Position numbers and translations under genes: made by a program. Source: an uncultured Lachnospiraceae bacterium (GTDB taxonomy: Bacteria; Bacillota; Clostridia; Lachnospirales; Lachnospiraceae). Taken from it: a DNA stretch of 25,082 nt. This document shows positions 1 through 7,183 of this stretch, in pieces. The stretch lies in assembly GCA_910585935.1 (NCBI GenBank), contig CAJUHN010000021.1, positions 1-25,082 of the forward strand, given 5' to 3'. Every line of letters begins with the position of its first letter. The stretch's first letter is position 1. The notes below the pieces were generated by a model. The model saw nothing but the letters and a program-made list of their open reading frames with translations. It was not told where the DNA came from and did no database searches.

Positions 1-155
1 CCATAAAAATTTTCTATTACTGCCAATAGTTGCTAATGGAATATTTGCTGAAACGCTTGACTTGCTATTTGGAAAATGTTTTAATCTTAGCAAGAGCGTT
101 TCTGCTCGTTCAAGTTCTTACCATTTCGGTATGAATTTGTGTGTATGTATGTGTG

Positions 156-216
156 AGAAGACTTGTCTGATTCAGAGGTGTTGCCAGCACCGTTTGTATG
201 ATTGGACAGGTCTTCT
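156..216 (-). other. Hairpin in the leader of the SOS transcript
   Basis: AGAAGACTTGTC (156-167) pairs with GACAGGTCTTCT (205-216), 11 of 12 positions with one G-U, inside the roughly 230-nt untranslated leader downstream of the LexA-controlled promoter. A smaller stem, GAGC/GCTC, lies near 91-104. There is no U-run, so it is not an intrinsic terminator. It could be a leader regulatory structure or part of a small RNA. Confidence 0.45.
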
Positions 217-234
217 TGCGTTCCACTGTTGATA

Positions 235-286
235 AGTATAGAACGTATGTTCTGATTTGTCAACAGGTTTTTCGAACATTTGTTTG
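235..286 (-). promoter_or_regulatory. SOS-type promoter with two LexA boxes
   Basis: Read on the minus strand there is a consensus sigma-A promoter: TTGACA (258-263), a 17-bp spacer and TATACT (235-240). The spacer carries a perfect Gram-positive LexA/DinR box, GAACGTATGTTC (241-252). A second, imperfect box, CGAACATTTGTTTG (273-286), lies just upstream of the -35. LexA bound at 241-252 would block RNA polymerase directly, so this should be a DNA-damage-inducible promoter. It fires toward the left edge; the gene it controls is outside the window or starts at the edge, so its identity cannot be given. Confidence 0.8.
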
Positions 287-330
287 TTTTTGTTTGGTAA
301 ATTTTTACGGTATATTATTCTGAGCAATAA

Positions 331-373
331 AAAACTACCCTTATGCATTTATTCTCTGCATGTAGGTAGTTTT
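331..373. terminator. Bidirectional intrinsic terminator
   Basis: AAAACTACC (331-339) pairs with GGTAGTTTT (365-373), with inner pairing ATGCA/TGCAT. On the minus strand the stem runs into TTTTTTATT, on the plus strand into TTTTATTTTT. It sits just downstream of the toxin gene and separates the toxin-antitoxin operon from the SOS promoter. Confidence 0.85.
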
Positions 374-399
374 ATTTTTGTTGCTATGAAATTGGGGAT

Positions 400-825
400 T
401 TATTCTTCATCTTGTGTAATCATCTTTATAAATTCTTCAGGAAGTATTGCCTGAATTTTAGACTTTTCATAGTCTCTGATATTTCTTGTTATAATGTAAT
501 CCATATGGTTACGGCTTGCACAACATGAAATTACTGCATCTTCATAATCATTTACTTCTGATGATAACGCTTCCTGGCAATCAATAGGAGTTACATCCAG
601 TATATGGAATAACTCATACAGCTTTATCATTACATTTTTTGCCTGTTCTGTACTGTGCAAATACTTTCGTACCAGATAATAAATGTCTGTGGCAGAACTT
701 GCTGTAATATACATATCCTCTATCTGGTTTGCCGCTAATAAAAATATCTGCTCTGCATCCTCTCTGAATGGCTCCCGGCTTGTAAGCGCATCTATTATAA
801 CATTAGTATCCACAAGAATTTTCAT
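400..825 (-). CDS. PIN-domain toxin (VapC-like ribonuclease)
   Basis: A 141-residue protein starting MKILVDTNVIIDAL, the hallmark first strand of a PIN-domain nuclease. Acidic residues expected to bind the metal are visible: D6, D47, D96 and D118. PIN toxins of this size cut RNA, usually tRNA or rRNA, and stop translation when freed from their antitoxin. The start codon overlaps the antitoxin stop in TAATG, so the two are translationally coupled with the antitoxin first. A strong terminator follows. The family assignment is by motif; the RNA target cannot be told. Confidence 0.88.
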   Translation of the reverse strand: MKILVDTNVIIDALTSREPFREDAEQIFLLAANQIEDMYITASSATDIYYLVRKYLHSTEQAKNVMIKLYELFHILDVTPIDCQEALSSEVNDYEDAVISCCASRNHMDYIITRNIRDYEKSKIQAILPEEFIKMITQDEE

Positions 826-1040
826 TATTTAGCCGCCAGCCTTTCTTCTTTGGAAATATTAATATCAGCATCCTGTGGAAGGATACCAAACAAAGATTGT
901 GCCGTACTTACTTTATCTTGGTGTGGATTTGTCAATTTGGCAATTATTTTCCCGTTTTTTGTGATATAAATGTCTTCCTTACCGGAAAGAAGTAAATATT
1001 TCCCAAGATTTTGTTTTAATTCTGTTGCTGTGATTGACAT
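825..1040 (-). CDS. Phd/YefM-type antitoxin
   Basis: A 71-residue protein whose N-terminal part (MSITATELKQNLGKYL, then a beta hairpin around IYITKNGKIIAKL) is typical of the Phd/YefM DNA-binding fold. The rest, after residue 40, is the likely toxin-binding tail. It should neutralise the PIN toxin encoded immediately downstream and, as a complex, repress its own promoter. The ribosome binding site AAAGGGG lies about 8 nt upstream of the ATG. The promoter TTTACA-17-TATAAT is at 1065-1093. Confidence 0.87.
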   Translation of the reverse strand: MSITATELKQNLGKYLLLSGKEDIYITKNGKIIAKLTNPHQDKVSTAQSLFGILPQDADINISKEERLAAK

Positions 1041-1053
1041 ATAAACCGCCCCT

Positions 1054-1106
1054 TTCGTACTTTTATTATATATTATTCGTGCGGTTGTGTAAAGTTATTC
1101 GTACGG
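1054..1106 (-). promoter_or_regulatory. Toxin-antitoxin promoter and operator repeats
   Basis: On the minus strand TTTACA (1088-1093), a 17-bp spacer and TATAAT (1065-1070) form the promoter. Direct repeats TTATTCGTGCGG (1073-1084) and TTATTCGTACGG (1095-1106), 22 bp apart, flank the -35; a third CGTAC half-site is at 1056-1060. Spacing of about two helical turns fits cooperative binding by the antitoxin complex. The repeats overlap the end of the FHA gene. Confidence 0.72.
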
Positions 1107-1804
1107 TATGTGGGCGAATGAAATTGGGATTTTATTTTAAATACAAGATTTATATCTCCGACTTCTAATATATCATTCTCATCTAACTTCTGTACTCCAA
1201 TAATTTCAATATTATTGACATATGTTCCATTTGAACTATTTAAATCTCGTATATAAAAATTACTATTTTCTTTGTATATCTCACAATGATAACGTGAAGC
1301 TTTATGGCTATAGATAATTATATCTGCATTGTTACTTCTTCCAATAATAACTCTATCTTTTATCAGCTTAATTTGTTTTCCATTAAATTCTAATATCCCT
1401 ATTAAGTTTAAATCTTTTTCAGCGTCAACAGAAATATTTTTTTGAACAACCTGTGGTTCTTTAATATTTACTGGTATTTTTTCAATAAATTTTTCCACAG
1501 CTTTTAAATTTTTTTCTAAATCAGGATTAGAATTAATAGTATCATCTAAAGCAGTTTCTGCCGCCATGAGTAATTTCATAAAATTAGCTTCATCTTCAAA
1601 ATCGCTAGGTGCATAGAATACTTTTGGATTTCTATTTAGGTTGATAAAAAAAATGATTACCAAAAATATAGGAAAAAGCATGACATACCAAATAAAAATC
1701 GCCTGTAATTCTCTTGATATAAATGGAAGCACGACAGTTCCCGCACCTTCTGCAATACCAGCAAATAAACCTATTATAGTCAATGGATTTTTAATTTTTT
1801 TCAT
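1073..1804 (-). CDS. Two-TM membrane protein with C-terminal FHA domain
   Basis: A 243-residue protein from the start MKKIKN. Residues about 8-55 form two hydrophobic segments, followed by a cytoplasmic charged stretch and a C-terminal forkhead-associated domain (about 135-225) with its signature residues: GR at 155-156, SRYH at 170-173 and NGT at 193-195. FHA domains bind phosphothreonine peptides, so this should be a membrane-anchored phospho-dependent docking protein. The start has AAAGGGTGA about 11 nt upstream; an alternative start at 1849 overlaps the upstream stop but lacks a good RBS. It is the last gene of the TIR/WXG100 block. The N-terminal module is familiar from bacterial conflict proteins, from memory only. 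Confidence 0.8.
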   Translation of the reverse strand: MKKIKNPLTIIGLFAGIAEGAGTVVLPFISRELQAIFIWYVMLFPIFLVIIFFINLNRNPKVFYAPSDFEDEANFMKLLMAAETALDDTINSNPDLEKNLKAVEKFIEKIPVNIKEPQVVQKNISVDAEKDLNLIGILEFNGKQIKLIKDRVIIGRSNNADIIIYSHKASRYHCEIYKENSNFYIRDLNSSNGTYVNNIEIIGVQKLDENDILEVGDINLVFKIKSQFHSPTYRTNNFTQPHE

Positions 1805-1841
1805 ATTTAAATATTCACCCTTTATATGTTTAAACTCATAT

Positions 1842-2537
1842 TCATACATTATACTTAAATATTAAATTCTCATGGTTATATATCCACATTTCACCCTTTT
1901 TTGTTAGTCGATAAAAGTTTTTCATTATTCCACTCTCATTATTGTAAATAAATTCAATATTTTTTCTTGAAATCAATTTTCTTAAAGAATTTAAAATCTC
2001 ATCGTTGTTTATATTATGCTTAACAATTGCATCTTTAGAAGTTATTTCATATGGTGTATTTTGATTATACCAGATAATCCGTAATATATTTATTTCTACA
2101 TTATCCAAAATATCGCTTGTAAAAGTACAATCTAATGATAAATAAGCGTTTATTCTGTTTTTTAGTCTATTTTTTAATTCTTGAAAATCACTAATTGTTT
2201 GTGTCTTATAAACCAAGATATTTCTATGTCTTATATCAAACGGAAACAGGGTAGTTCTTTCTTCAGAACATAGTATAATAACATTTTTTTCAAGTGCTAA
2301 AGCGTATCCAAGCTCATACCAAACATTTGGATTATCTGTTGTAATTTCCGCGATACACACAATACTTTCTCTTATCTTCGTATGTATACTTTCTATAGGT
2401 ATTACTGAAGCACAATCTTCATCTACCCTATAAGAAACTAAACCACATTCTTTTATAACAGGTTCTATAATTTCTTTATATCTTTTATCAAATTTATCAT
2501 TATCAAATGGTTGTAAAACAAAGCATGTTTTTTCCAA
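1842..2537 (-). CDS. TIR-like (nucleotide-processing) protein with winged-helix tail
   Basis: A 231-residue protein from a TTG start preceded by AAGGAG six nt away (an upstream TTG at 2567 lacks an RBS). The N-terminal half begins KTCFVLQPFD and contains SIVCIAEITTDNPNVWYELG then ALALEKNVIILC, the alpha/beta Rossmann-like pattern of TIR-like and nucleoside-deoxyribosyltransferase-like domains; E75 in WYELG is the expected catalytic glutamate. The C-terminal part (about 140-231) ends with RLTKKGEMWI, typical of a winged-helix hairpin. Such domains cleave or bind nucleotides such as NAD in conflict systems. It lies between a WXG100 gene and a membrane FHA gene, probably in one operon. The activity is inferred. 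Confidence 0.68.
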   Translation of the reverse strand: MEKTCFVLQPFDNDKFDKRYKEIIEPVIKECGLVSYRVDEDCASVIPIESIHTKIRESIVCIAEITTDNPNVWYELGYALALEKNVIILCSEERTTLFPFDIRHRNILVYKTQTISDFQELKNRLKNRINAYLSLDCTFTSDILDNVEINILRIIWYNQNTPYEITSKDAIVKHNINNDEILNSLRKLISRKNIEFIYNNESGIMKNFYRLTKKGEMWIYNHENLIFKYNV

Positions 2538-2567
2538 TTGTTGCTCCTTATATTTCTGAATTAGCAA

Positions 2568-2867
2568 TTATAGATAACGTGTAGCTACAACAGCTGTAAG
2601 TAATTCTTCTGATTCTTTATAACATCTAATAGCATTAGAAAGTTCTATACAGTATTCATCACACATTTCAGTTAATTGTTCCATATTCTCTAAATGATAT
2701 ATTACACTATTTTTAAAGTTTTCCTGTTCCTCCCCTACCCATCCGGAATTCAGCCTACTCAATATATCTTTGTATCTTTCTATTATTTCCTTTGTATCTA
2801 AAGTTACATGCTTTAATTCGTTATACATTGTATCCAGTTCTCTTGTTACTACATGAAAAGAACTCAT
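2568..2867 (-). CDS. WXG100-family (ESAT-6-like) protein
   Basis: A 99-residue all-helical protein with the W-x-G turn (WVG, residues 43-45) between two predicted helices and a YxxxE signal (Y83 to E87) in the C-terminal helix, matching the size and layout of WXG100 proteins exported by type VII secretion. A strong RBS (AGGAGG) sits 7 nt before the ATG, and TGATATAAA upstream near 2920 may be an extended -10. The stop is next to the TIR-like gene, implying co-transcription. No FtsK/SpoIIIE-type EssC or other secretion gene is present in the window, so it is an orphan here, or has been recruited to another role. Confidence 0.78.
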   Translation of the reverse strand: MSSFHVVTRELDTMYNELKHVTLDTKEIIERYKDILSRLNSGWVGEEQENFKNSVIYHLENMEQLTEMCDEYCIELSNAIRCYKESEELLTAVVATRYL

Positions 2868-3011
2868 CCTTTTGCCTCCTATTTTCCATTAAACTATCCT
2901 TCTGCATAATAAACTTTTATATCATGTTTTTTAACATTACATTTTAGCATAACATTCAAGGAATCTCATAATTATACTTTATTTGTAATCTTTTTTATTC
3001 TAACCCTCATT

Positions 3012-3869
3012 TTAAATATATTGTTTCACTGAAAACATTGAGCAACCGTTGTTTATTTCTTCATACAATTTATCTAAGTTTTTCTTAAAAAATTCAATAT
3101 TTTGCTTTATTTTAGAGTTTTCTTTGCAAATATCTTTCAAATCATATGGATTTTGTATTGTACACATATTATTATTAGGGAAAAGTTTCATTCCTAAATA
3201 GCCACAATAATCATTAATCAAATCACGAAATTTATTAATAGCAATAAATTTAGGATGATTTTGAAAAACATTTAGCTGTATAAGCCTTTCCCCGACATCA
3301 AAAATGAAACAATCAACCTTTCCTGGATAATCTTTGAGTATACCAAGAATTGGATCAGAATTTATATATCCAATAATATCATACATATCTACTAACTGGT
3401 TAAATTCTGAAACCAGCCGATCAATTGGATTCAAATTAATTATTGGGTAATATCTGTTCAATAATTCGTCATTCTGAGCAATTATAGTAGATATTTCCTC
3501 CCAAAACATAATACAAATACTAAAATTAAAAATGTCTTTCTGATTTAATTTCATTACATAATCCTGTAATTTTGTATCTCTAAATGAACTTGTGGCAATA
3601 ATAAATTGTGAGATAATCGGTGTAAACTTTATTGCTTCATCAATAATATTATCTATATCTTTTTGTGTTATTGCATAATTTTTACATTGAATACAGATTA
3701 ATTCTTTTTGTCCCACAGAATGTATGTCTATTCCATATTGTTTTTGTCCTGAACGTCCATATTTTTGAAAAACTAATCCAAATTTTATTGTACATACATC
3801 GCAAACCATATCTTCAAACTCAACGGCATCATTAGTTTTTTGTAAATTAAATTCTGTTGATAAAGGCAT
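3012..3869 (-). CDS. Mrr-like restriction-type endonuclease domain protein
   Basis: A 285-residue protein. Residues 17-65 carry a PD-(D/E)xK nuclease core: FED at 18-20, YGRSGQKQYGID ending at D48, then ICIQCK with Q61 and K63. This D...QxK pattern is that of Mrr-type and effector-associated nucleases in anti-phage systems. The remaining 200 residues are mostly helical and unrecognised, possibly a sensor or oligomerisation part. The RBS AGGGAG is 8 nt from the ATG. It lies 144 bp upstream of the WXG100 gene on the same strand, so it may belong to the same cassette or be a neighbour. Metal-dependent DNA cleavage is inferred from the motif. Confidence 0.72.
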   Translation of the reverse strand: MPLSTEFNLQKTNDAVEFEDMVCDVCTIKFGLVFQKYGRSGQKQYGIDIHSVGQKELICIQCKNYAITQKDIDNIIDEAIKFTPIISQFIIATSSFRDTKLQDYVMKLNQKDIFNFSICIMFWEEISTIIAQNDELLNRYYPIINLNPIDRLVSEFNQLVDMYDIIGYINSDPILGILKDYPGKVDCFIFDVGERLIQLNVFQNHPKFIAINKFRDLINDYCGYLGMKLFPNNNMCTIQNPYDLKDICKENSKIKQNIEFFKKNLDKLYEEINNGCSMFSVKQYI

Positions 3870-3899
3870 AATATTTTCTCCCTATTACAATATATTTAT

Positions 3900-4272
3900 G
3901 GTTAACATCCCTTACAGCCAGTAAGGAATTACCTATCTTGTTGCTTAATCTGTTAGAATGAGTAAGGCAATAGGTCTGGCCTGTTTAGCCTAGGATTTTA
4001 CGTCCGTACCGAAGTCAGTCAACCGGTTCTCATTCGCAGCATTCGTTCTACGCAGGTTGAACTCTTAGGCATGCGTGTGATATCCAACAATGAGTAGAAC
4101 TGGCAAAAGGCCATCGCTAATACATTTCAAAGGAATATCTGTTATGAACGTTGCTAGTATTAATGTTTATAAAGGTAAAAGTATTGTCACGTTCCGAAAT
4201 CTAGGTGACATTATATTAATGTATCTGATCCAACCTTTATTAAATTTTCAAAGTTCACAAATTTCTGTTTGA
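3900..4272. other. Gene-free GC-richer structured island
   Basis: This stretch is clearly richer in G+C than its neighbours and contains several dyads: CCTTAC/GTAAGG around a 5-nt loop near 3910-3926, GGC/GCC around 3984-3995, a repeated CATTCG either side of CAG (about 4032-4046), TGGC/GCCA near 4100-4112 and GTCAC/GTGAC (about 4186-4208). A 60-codon + strand frame at 4090 has no RBS and no recognisable product. The subterminal-looking hairpin and compact structure resemble the ends of IS200/IS605-type elements, but I see no transposase. A remnant mobile element or a structured RNA are both possible. Confidence 0.35.
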
Positions 4273-4464
4273 CTTTTCATTTGCAGACTATAATCTTCTT
4301 TTCTAATGCAACTAGTATATAGTAATATTTTATCATAAAATGTCATATTATATTAGGAATTTTAATTCTATATAATAAGGTCTATTGTTGTGGCAATATA
4401 AACAAAATAGTCTATTTATTCTTAAACTTTTATTTTTCGTCCTCTCGAACATTGATATTTTTTA

Positions 4465-4740
4465 ACAATCCAATCTCTACCTTTCAAATCCCCCAACAAA
4501 TCAGCACTTTTCCCACTTCCCCACATTCCATCTCTACCTTAAATCCCACCATCAAAATTCCCCACATCCACCCCATTTTTCAACATAATCTCGAATTCCA
4601 CTCAAAAATCCTCAAATTCCACAAAATTTCTCATAAAATATCCACATTCCAACTCCACCCCACATCCCAAAATCCCTTGAAAAACAAAGCATTTCCACAT
4701 CCCATACCCAAAACAAACCTTATCACACCGAATTATACTT
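4465..4740 (+). other. Extreme G-depleted, C-rich tract
   Basis: Counting 4501-4740 by hand gives 89 C and only 5 G on the plus strand, so nearly all G+C is C on one strand. The segment contains degenerate repeats of the type ATCTCTACCTT and CCACATTCC. The absence of G removes TAG and TGA, which explains an apparent 97-codon + frame starting at a TTG with no RBS; I do not call it a gene. As RNA, the plus strand would be an unstructured C-rich, G-poor stretch resembling a Rho-loading (rut) site, but much longer than usual. Confidence 0.7.
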
Positions 4741-4902
4741 TTTAAGCATATCTATATATTTATCATTCTTTTAAAGTATATCTTGTTTTCCCTTTAAATT
4801 CCTACTAAAATAGTATGTTTTATATCCAGAATTTTTATTTTCTACCATTCTCCCGAATATTCGGCCGAACTTTTTCGCCCCACAATATTCCACGCAAAAA
4901 GA

Positions 4903-4929
4903 AAAGCCATACCATTATGGCACAGCTTT
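4903..4929 (-). terminator. Intrinsic terminator of the regulator operon
   Basis: On the minus strand AAAGC...GCTTT with inner GCCAT/ATGGC is followed by TTTTCTTTTTG. It ends the operon running from 7448 to 4970. Nearby, CCGAATATTCGG (4853-4864) is a perfect 12-bp palindrome of unknown role. Confidence 0.8.
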
Positions 4930-4969
4930 CCTTAATCAAACCACAAACTATTAAATTATCCTGACTCTC

Positions 4970-5152
4970 TCAATCCTTTTCCTTCATCATCACACCCTTA
5001 AATACTTTCCCAACTACATTATCAAAAACGCCGTCAAACTTTTCTTTCTGTTCATCTGACAAAATATCCCTCATTGCTGCTTTTGCCTCGCTACATTTTT
5101 CCTTTTTTAACTGGCTGCTCTTTTGGATTTCTTCTATATTAATAGTGTCCAT
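4970..5152 (-). CDS. Small acidic/lysine-rich unknown protein
   Basis: A 60-residue hydrophilic protein (starts MDTINIEEIQKSSQLKKEK) with predicted helices and no cysteine pair, TM segment or known motif. The RBS GAGAGG is about 8 nt before the ATG. It is the last gene of the regulator operon, 12 bp after the second XRE-like gene and before a clear terminator. Its function is unknown; a small accessory or anti-regulator role would be guesswork. Confidence 0.6.
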   Translation of the reverse strand: MDTINIEEIQKSSQLKKEKCSEAKAAMRDILSDEQKEKFDGVFDNVVGKVFKGVMMKEKD

Positions 5153-5164
5153 GATTAATACCTC

Positions 5165-5377
5165 TCATTTACCAAACAATAAATAATCTGCACTTACATT
5201 CAGTTTCTTACAAAGTTTCGCCAAATTAGGAAGAGAAATATTATGTTCTCCGTTTAATAATCTTCTTTCAAATCCACATCTCTCTGCTATTCCTACTTTT
5301 GTTTTATTCTGTTTCCAGATTTCATCATTAATCCGTTCCCATAATCCATTTACCCATAAATGACTTGGCATTGCCAT
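5165..5377 (-). CDS. XRE-like HTH protein (paralogue 2)
   Basis: A 70-residue protein: LWERINDEIWKQNKTK, then IAERCGFERRLLNG and LAKLCKKLNVSADYLLFGK. The last block is the classic end of a Cro/CI-type helix-turn-helix, where the fourth helix leads to SADYLL. I place the start at 5377, since the ATG at 5389 abuts its GGGAG; the chosen ATG has AAGGGAG about 12 nt upstream. It is a clear tandem duplicate of the gene just upstream, sharing the pattern W-R-(I/V)-(N/D)-(D/E)-EI-KQN and an identical NVSADYLLFG. It is probably a DNA-binding regulator of the same element. Confidence 0.75.
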   Translation of the reverse strand: MAMPSHLWVNGLWERINDEIWKQNKTKVGIAERCGFERRLLNGEHNISLPNLAKLCKKLNVSADYLLFGK

Positions 5378-5379
5378 AT

Positions 5380-5655
5380 TTATGCACATCTCCCTTCTTC
5401 ACCAAATAATAAATAATCGGCACTGACATTTAATTCAGTACATAGCCTTGCAAAATAAACAACACACATATATCTGTTGTTTTTAGGTCTGTATAATGTC
5501 TTCCTGTCAAACCTGCATCTTTTTGCCACCTGTAATTTACTCCTGTTTTGTTTATGAATTTCTTCATCCACCCTGTCCCAAAATCCATCTAACAGGACAA
5601 TATCTTGCTGTATCATCCCTCTTTTAATATTAACAAGCCTTTTGTTTGGTGCCAT
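5380..5655 (-). CDS. XRE-like HTH protein (paralogue 1)
   Basis: A 91-residue protein; residues about 24-86 match the neighbouring paralogue: FWDRVDEEIHKQNRSK, VAKRCRFDRKTLY, FARLCTELNVSADYLLFG. The HTH is slightly degenerate around the turn. AAAGGGGG lies 9 nt before the ATG at 5655. The start lies inside the end of the 291-aa gene (26-nt overlap), showing tight coupling. It carries an extra N-terminal arm of about 22 residues compared with the paralogue. Two related repressors in tandem suggest duplication and possible heterodimers. Confidence 0.75.
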   Translation of the reverse strand: MAPNKRLVNIKRGMIQQDIVLLDGFWDRVDEEIHKQNRSKLQVAKRCRFDRKTLYRPKNNRYMCVVYFARLCTELNVSADYLLFGEEGRCA

Positions 5656-6505
5656 TAGCTGAATCCCCCTTTATATCAACTACTTTATCAGGAAATAATT
5701 CATTCTTGAAATATTCCTCCATAGCATTTTCCTGTTCCTTTTCACAATCACAAAGGCAAAAATGTGCTTTATGTAATTGCTTTCTGTTTTCGCCAATCAT
5801 AATTATCTCTACCCTATAGTTCCTATATAATGTACCAATTACTTTAAATTCTATTTCAGCATGAAGCAAAAACCGAACATCTTTTATATCTATCAAATAT
5901 TCTTCTAACATAGTATTTGTCCAGTATATTATTTCTTCTTTTATGCAATCAGGAACATTTTGTTTCCGTCTATCCGAAATCATATCTAATATAATAGTTG
6001 ATCCAAAAGGCGTACTACCCATTTTCACATCCCCTGGGTTGGCATTAGGATTTAATTTTTTTGCTATAAAATGAAAATCATCATATTTATGCCACTTGCT
6101 GAAATCTGACTTTAATTCGCGTTCAGCTTCATGGAACTCATTGAACTTTATTTCTCTTTTATATCCACATTCCATAAGCACAATTCGCAAATCGTCTATT
6201 GTTTCCAAACTAATTTTTTTATCACGTTTCAGTAAATGTGAAATATTTGTTTTTGTAATAAATCTTTTTACCTTTTCAATAGAACAGCAATAATAAACCT
6301 CAAGACTATCTTCCAATGTCATTAATTCTTTTTTTCTATAAGACAGATTTTCAAAATAGAAGTTTCCATTTAGAATAAAGATATAAAAATATCTTCTATT
6401 TTCCTTACTAATTTCTAATGTAATCCTATAAAAAATATGTGGTTTTATATTTTCTAACGGATAATCCGCCTGTATATCCAACACAATAAATCTACGATTT
6501 CCCAT
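5630..6505 (-). CDS. Unknown 291-aa protein of the regulator operon
   Basis: A hydrophilic protein of 291 residues (starts MGNRRFIVLDIQADYPLENI). The N-terminal 50 residues alternate like beta strands (IFYRITLEISKENRRYFYIF). No catalytic motif, TM segment or cysteine cluster stands out, though a short CLCDC motif occurs near residue 250. The start overlaps the stop of the LexA-type gene by one base (TAATG), and its end overlaps the XRE gene, so it is embedded in the operon. I do not recognise the family and propose no function. Confidence 0.65.
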   Translation of the reverse strand: MGNRRFIVLDIQADYPLENIKPHIFYRITLEISKENRRYFYIFILNGNFYFENLSYRKKELMTLEDSLEVYYCCSIEKVKRFITKTNISHLLKRDKKISLETIDDLRIVLMECGYKREIKFNEFHEAERELKSDFSKWHKYDDFHFIAKKLNPNANPGDVKMGSTPFGSTIILDMISDRRKQNVPDCIKEEIIYWTNTMLEEYLIDIKDVRFLLHAEIEFKVIGTLYRNYRVEIIMIGENRKQLHKAHFCLCDCEKEQENAMEEYFKNELFPDKVVDIKGDSANGTKQKAC

Positions 6506-6762
6506 TATGCCGATTCCTCCATCTTCACAAACTGAAAACCTATTACCTTTATCGCCCTTGGTGAATTAGGTTTCATTTTAATCTTTCCTTCATCTTCCAA
6601 CTCCAATAAATGGTTACGTACACTTGATGTAGAGCTTAAATATGTTCCTGCGCATATTTCCTTTAAGCATGGCGCATATCCGTTTTTCTTGATAAATTCC
6701 ACAATGAAGTTATACACTCGTTCCCGTCCTGTTCCTCTTCTATGCTTGCTTCCACTCTCCAT
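6505..6762 (-). CDS. LexA-type winged-helix DNA-binding protein without peptidase
   Basis: An 85-residue protein that is essentially the N-terminal domain of LexA: YNFIVEFIKKNGYAPCLKEI, then LSSTSSVRNHLLELEDEG and NSPRAIKVIG. The serine peptidase and dimerisation domain of LexA (about 120 further residues) is absent, so it cannot self-cleave. The ATG at 6762 follows AGGTG by 6 nt; an upstream GTG at 6771 directly after the previous stop is an alternative. It may bind LexA-like boxes and compete with or modulate SOS control, or regulate its own element. Confidence 0.8.
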   Translation of the reverse strand: MESGSKHRRGTGRERVYNFIVEFIKKNGYAPCLKEICAGTYLSSTSSVRNHLLELEDEGKIKMKPNSPRAIKVIGFQFVKMEESA

Positions 6763-6771
6763 AGTTTTCAC

Positions 6772-7158
6772 CTATCCTTTAAACTGTTTGTAGTTTTCAT
6801 AATCTGTATCTACAATCCAACCGCAGCCCTGCTCAAATTCCAAAAGAGCATTTATCATAGCCTGTTCTGCTGTCTCCGCCTTAATAATGACTTCCCTTGT
6901 AATTTCTTTATGTGGATGCTTTAAAGGCACAATAAACTTTTGCACTTGATGTTTTTCATTCCATGTGGATTCAATATCATCCATAATATCCATTAAATTC
7001 TGCTTTGCATCCTTTAACCAGTATAATTCCCCATTGATTTCTGCTGGCTTCCCGATTTCAAATTGATGCTGAATGTGATCCGCTAACTGTTTCCGTCCTA
7101 CTTCCATACCTAATCTGAAAATCTTGTTGTTTGTCATATCAATGTTGTTATTACTCAT
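6772..7158 (-). CDS. Conserved-looking unknown 128-aa protein
   Basis: A 128-residue soluble protein. Residues 15-60 look helical (LGMEVGRKQLADHIQHQFEI), and residues 75-120 look like a small alpha/beta unit ending in GCGWIVDTDYENYKQF, which resembles ferredoxin-like domains. GGAGG lies 9 nt before the ATG at 7158. The stop is followed directly by the LexA-type gene. The family is not recognised. Confidence 0.6.
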   Translation of the reverse strand: MSNNNIDMTNNKIFRLGMEVGRKQLADHIQHQFEIGKPAEINGELYWLKDAKQNLMDIMDDIESTWNEKHQVQKFIVPLKHPHKEITREVIIKAETAEQAMINALLEFEQGCGWIVDTDYENYKQFKG

Positions 7159-7183
7159 GCTATTTATCCTCCATCTATCTATT

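Noticed and set aside
4090..4272. 60-codon + frame with a vaguely TnpB-like NVASINVY stretch
   Set aside because: No RBS, no zinc-finger CPxC or catalytic motif, and no extended similarity; treated as chance in the structured island.
4452..4745. 97-codon open + strand frame rich in Pro, Ile, His
   Set aside because: It starts at TTG without an RBS and is open only because G is nearly absent, so TAG and TGA cannot occur.
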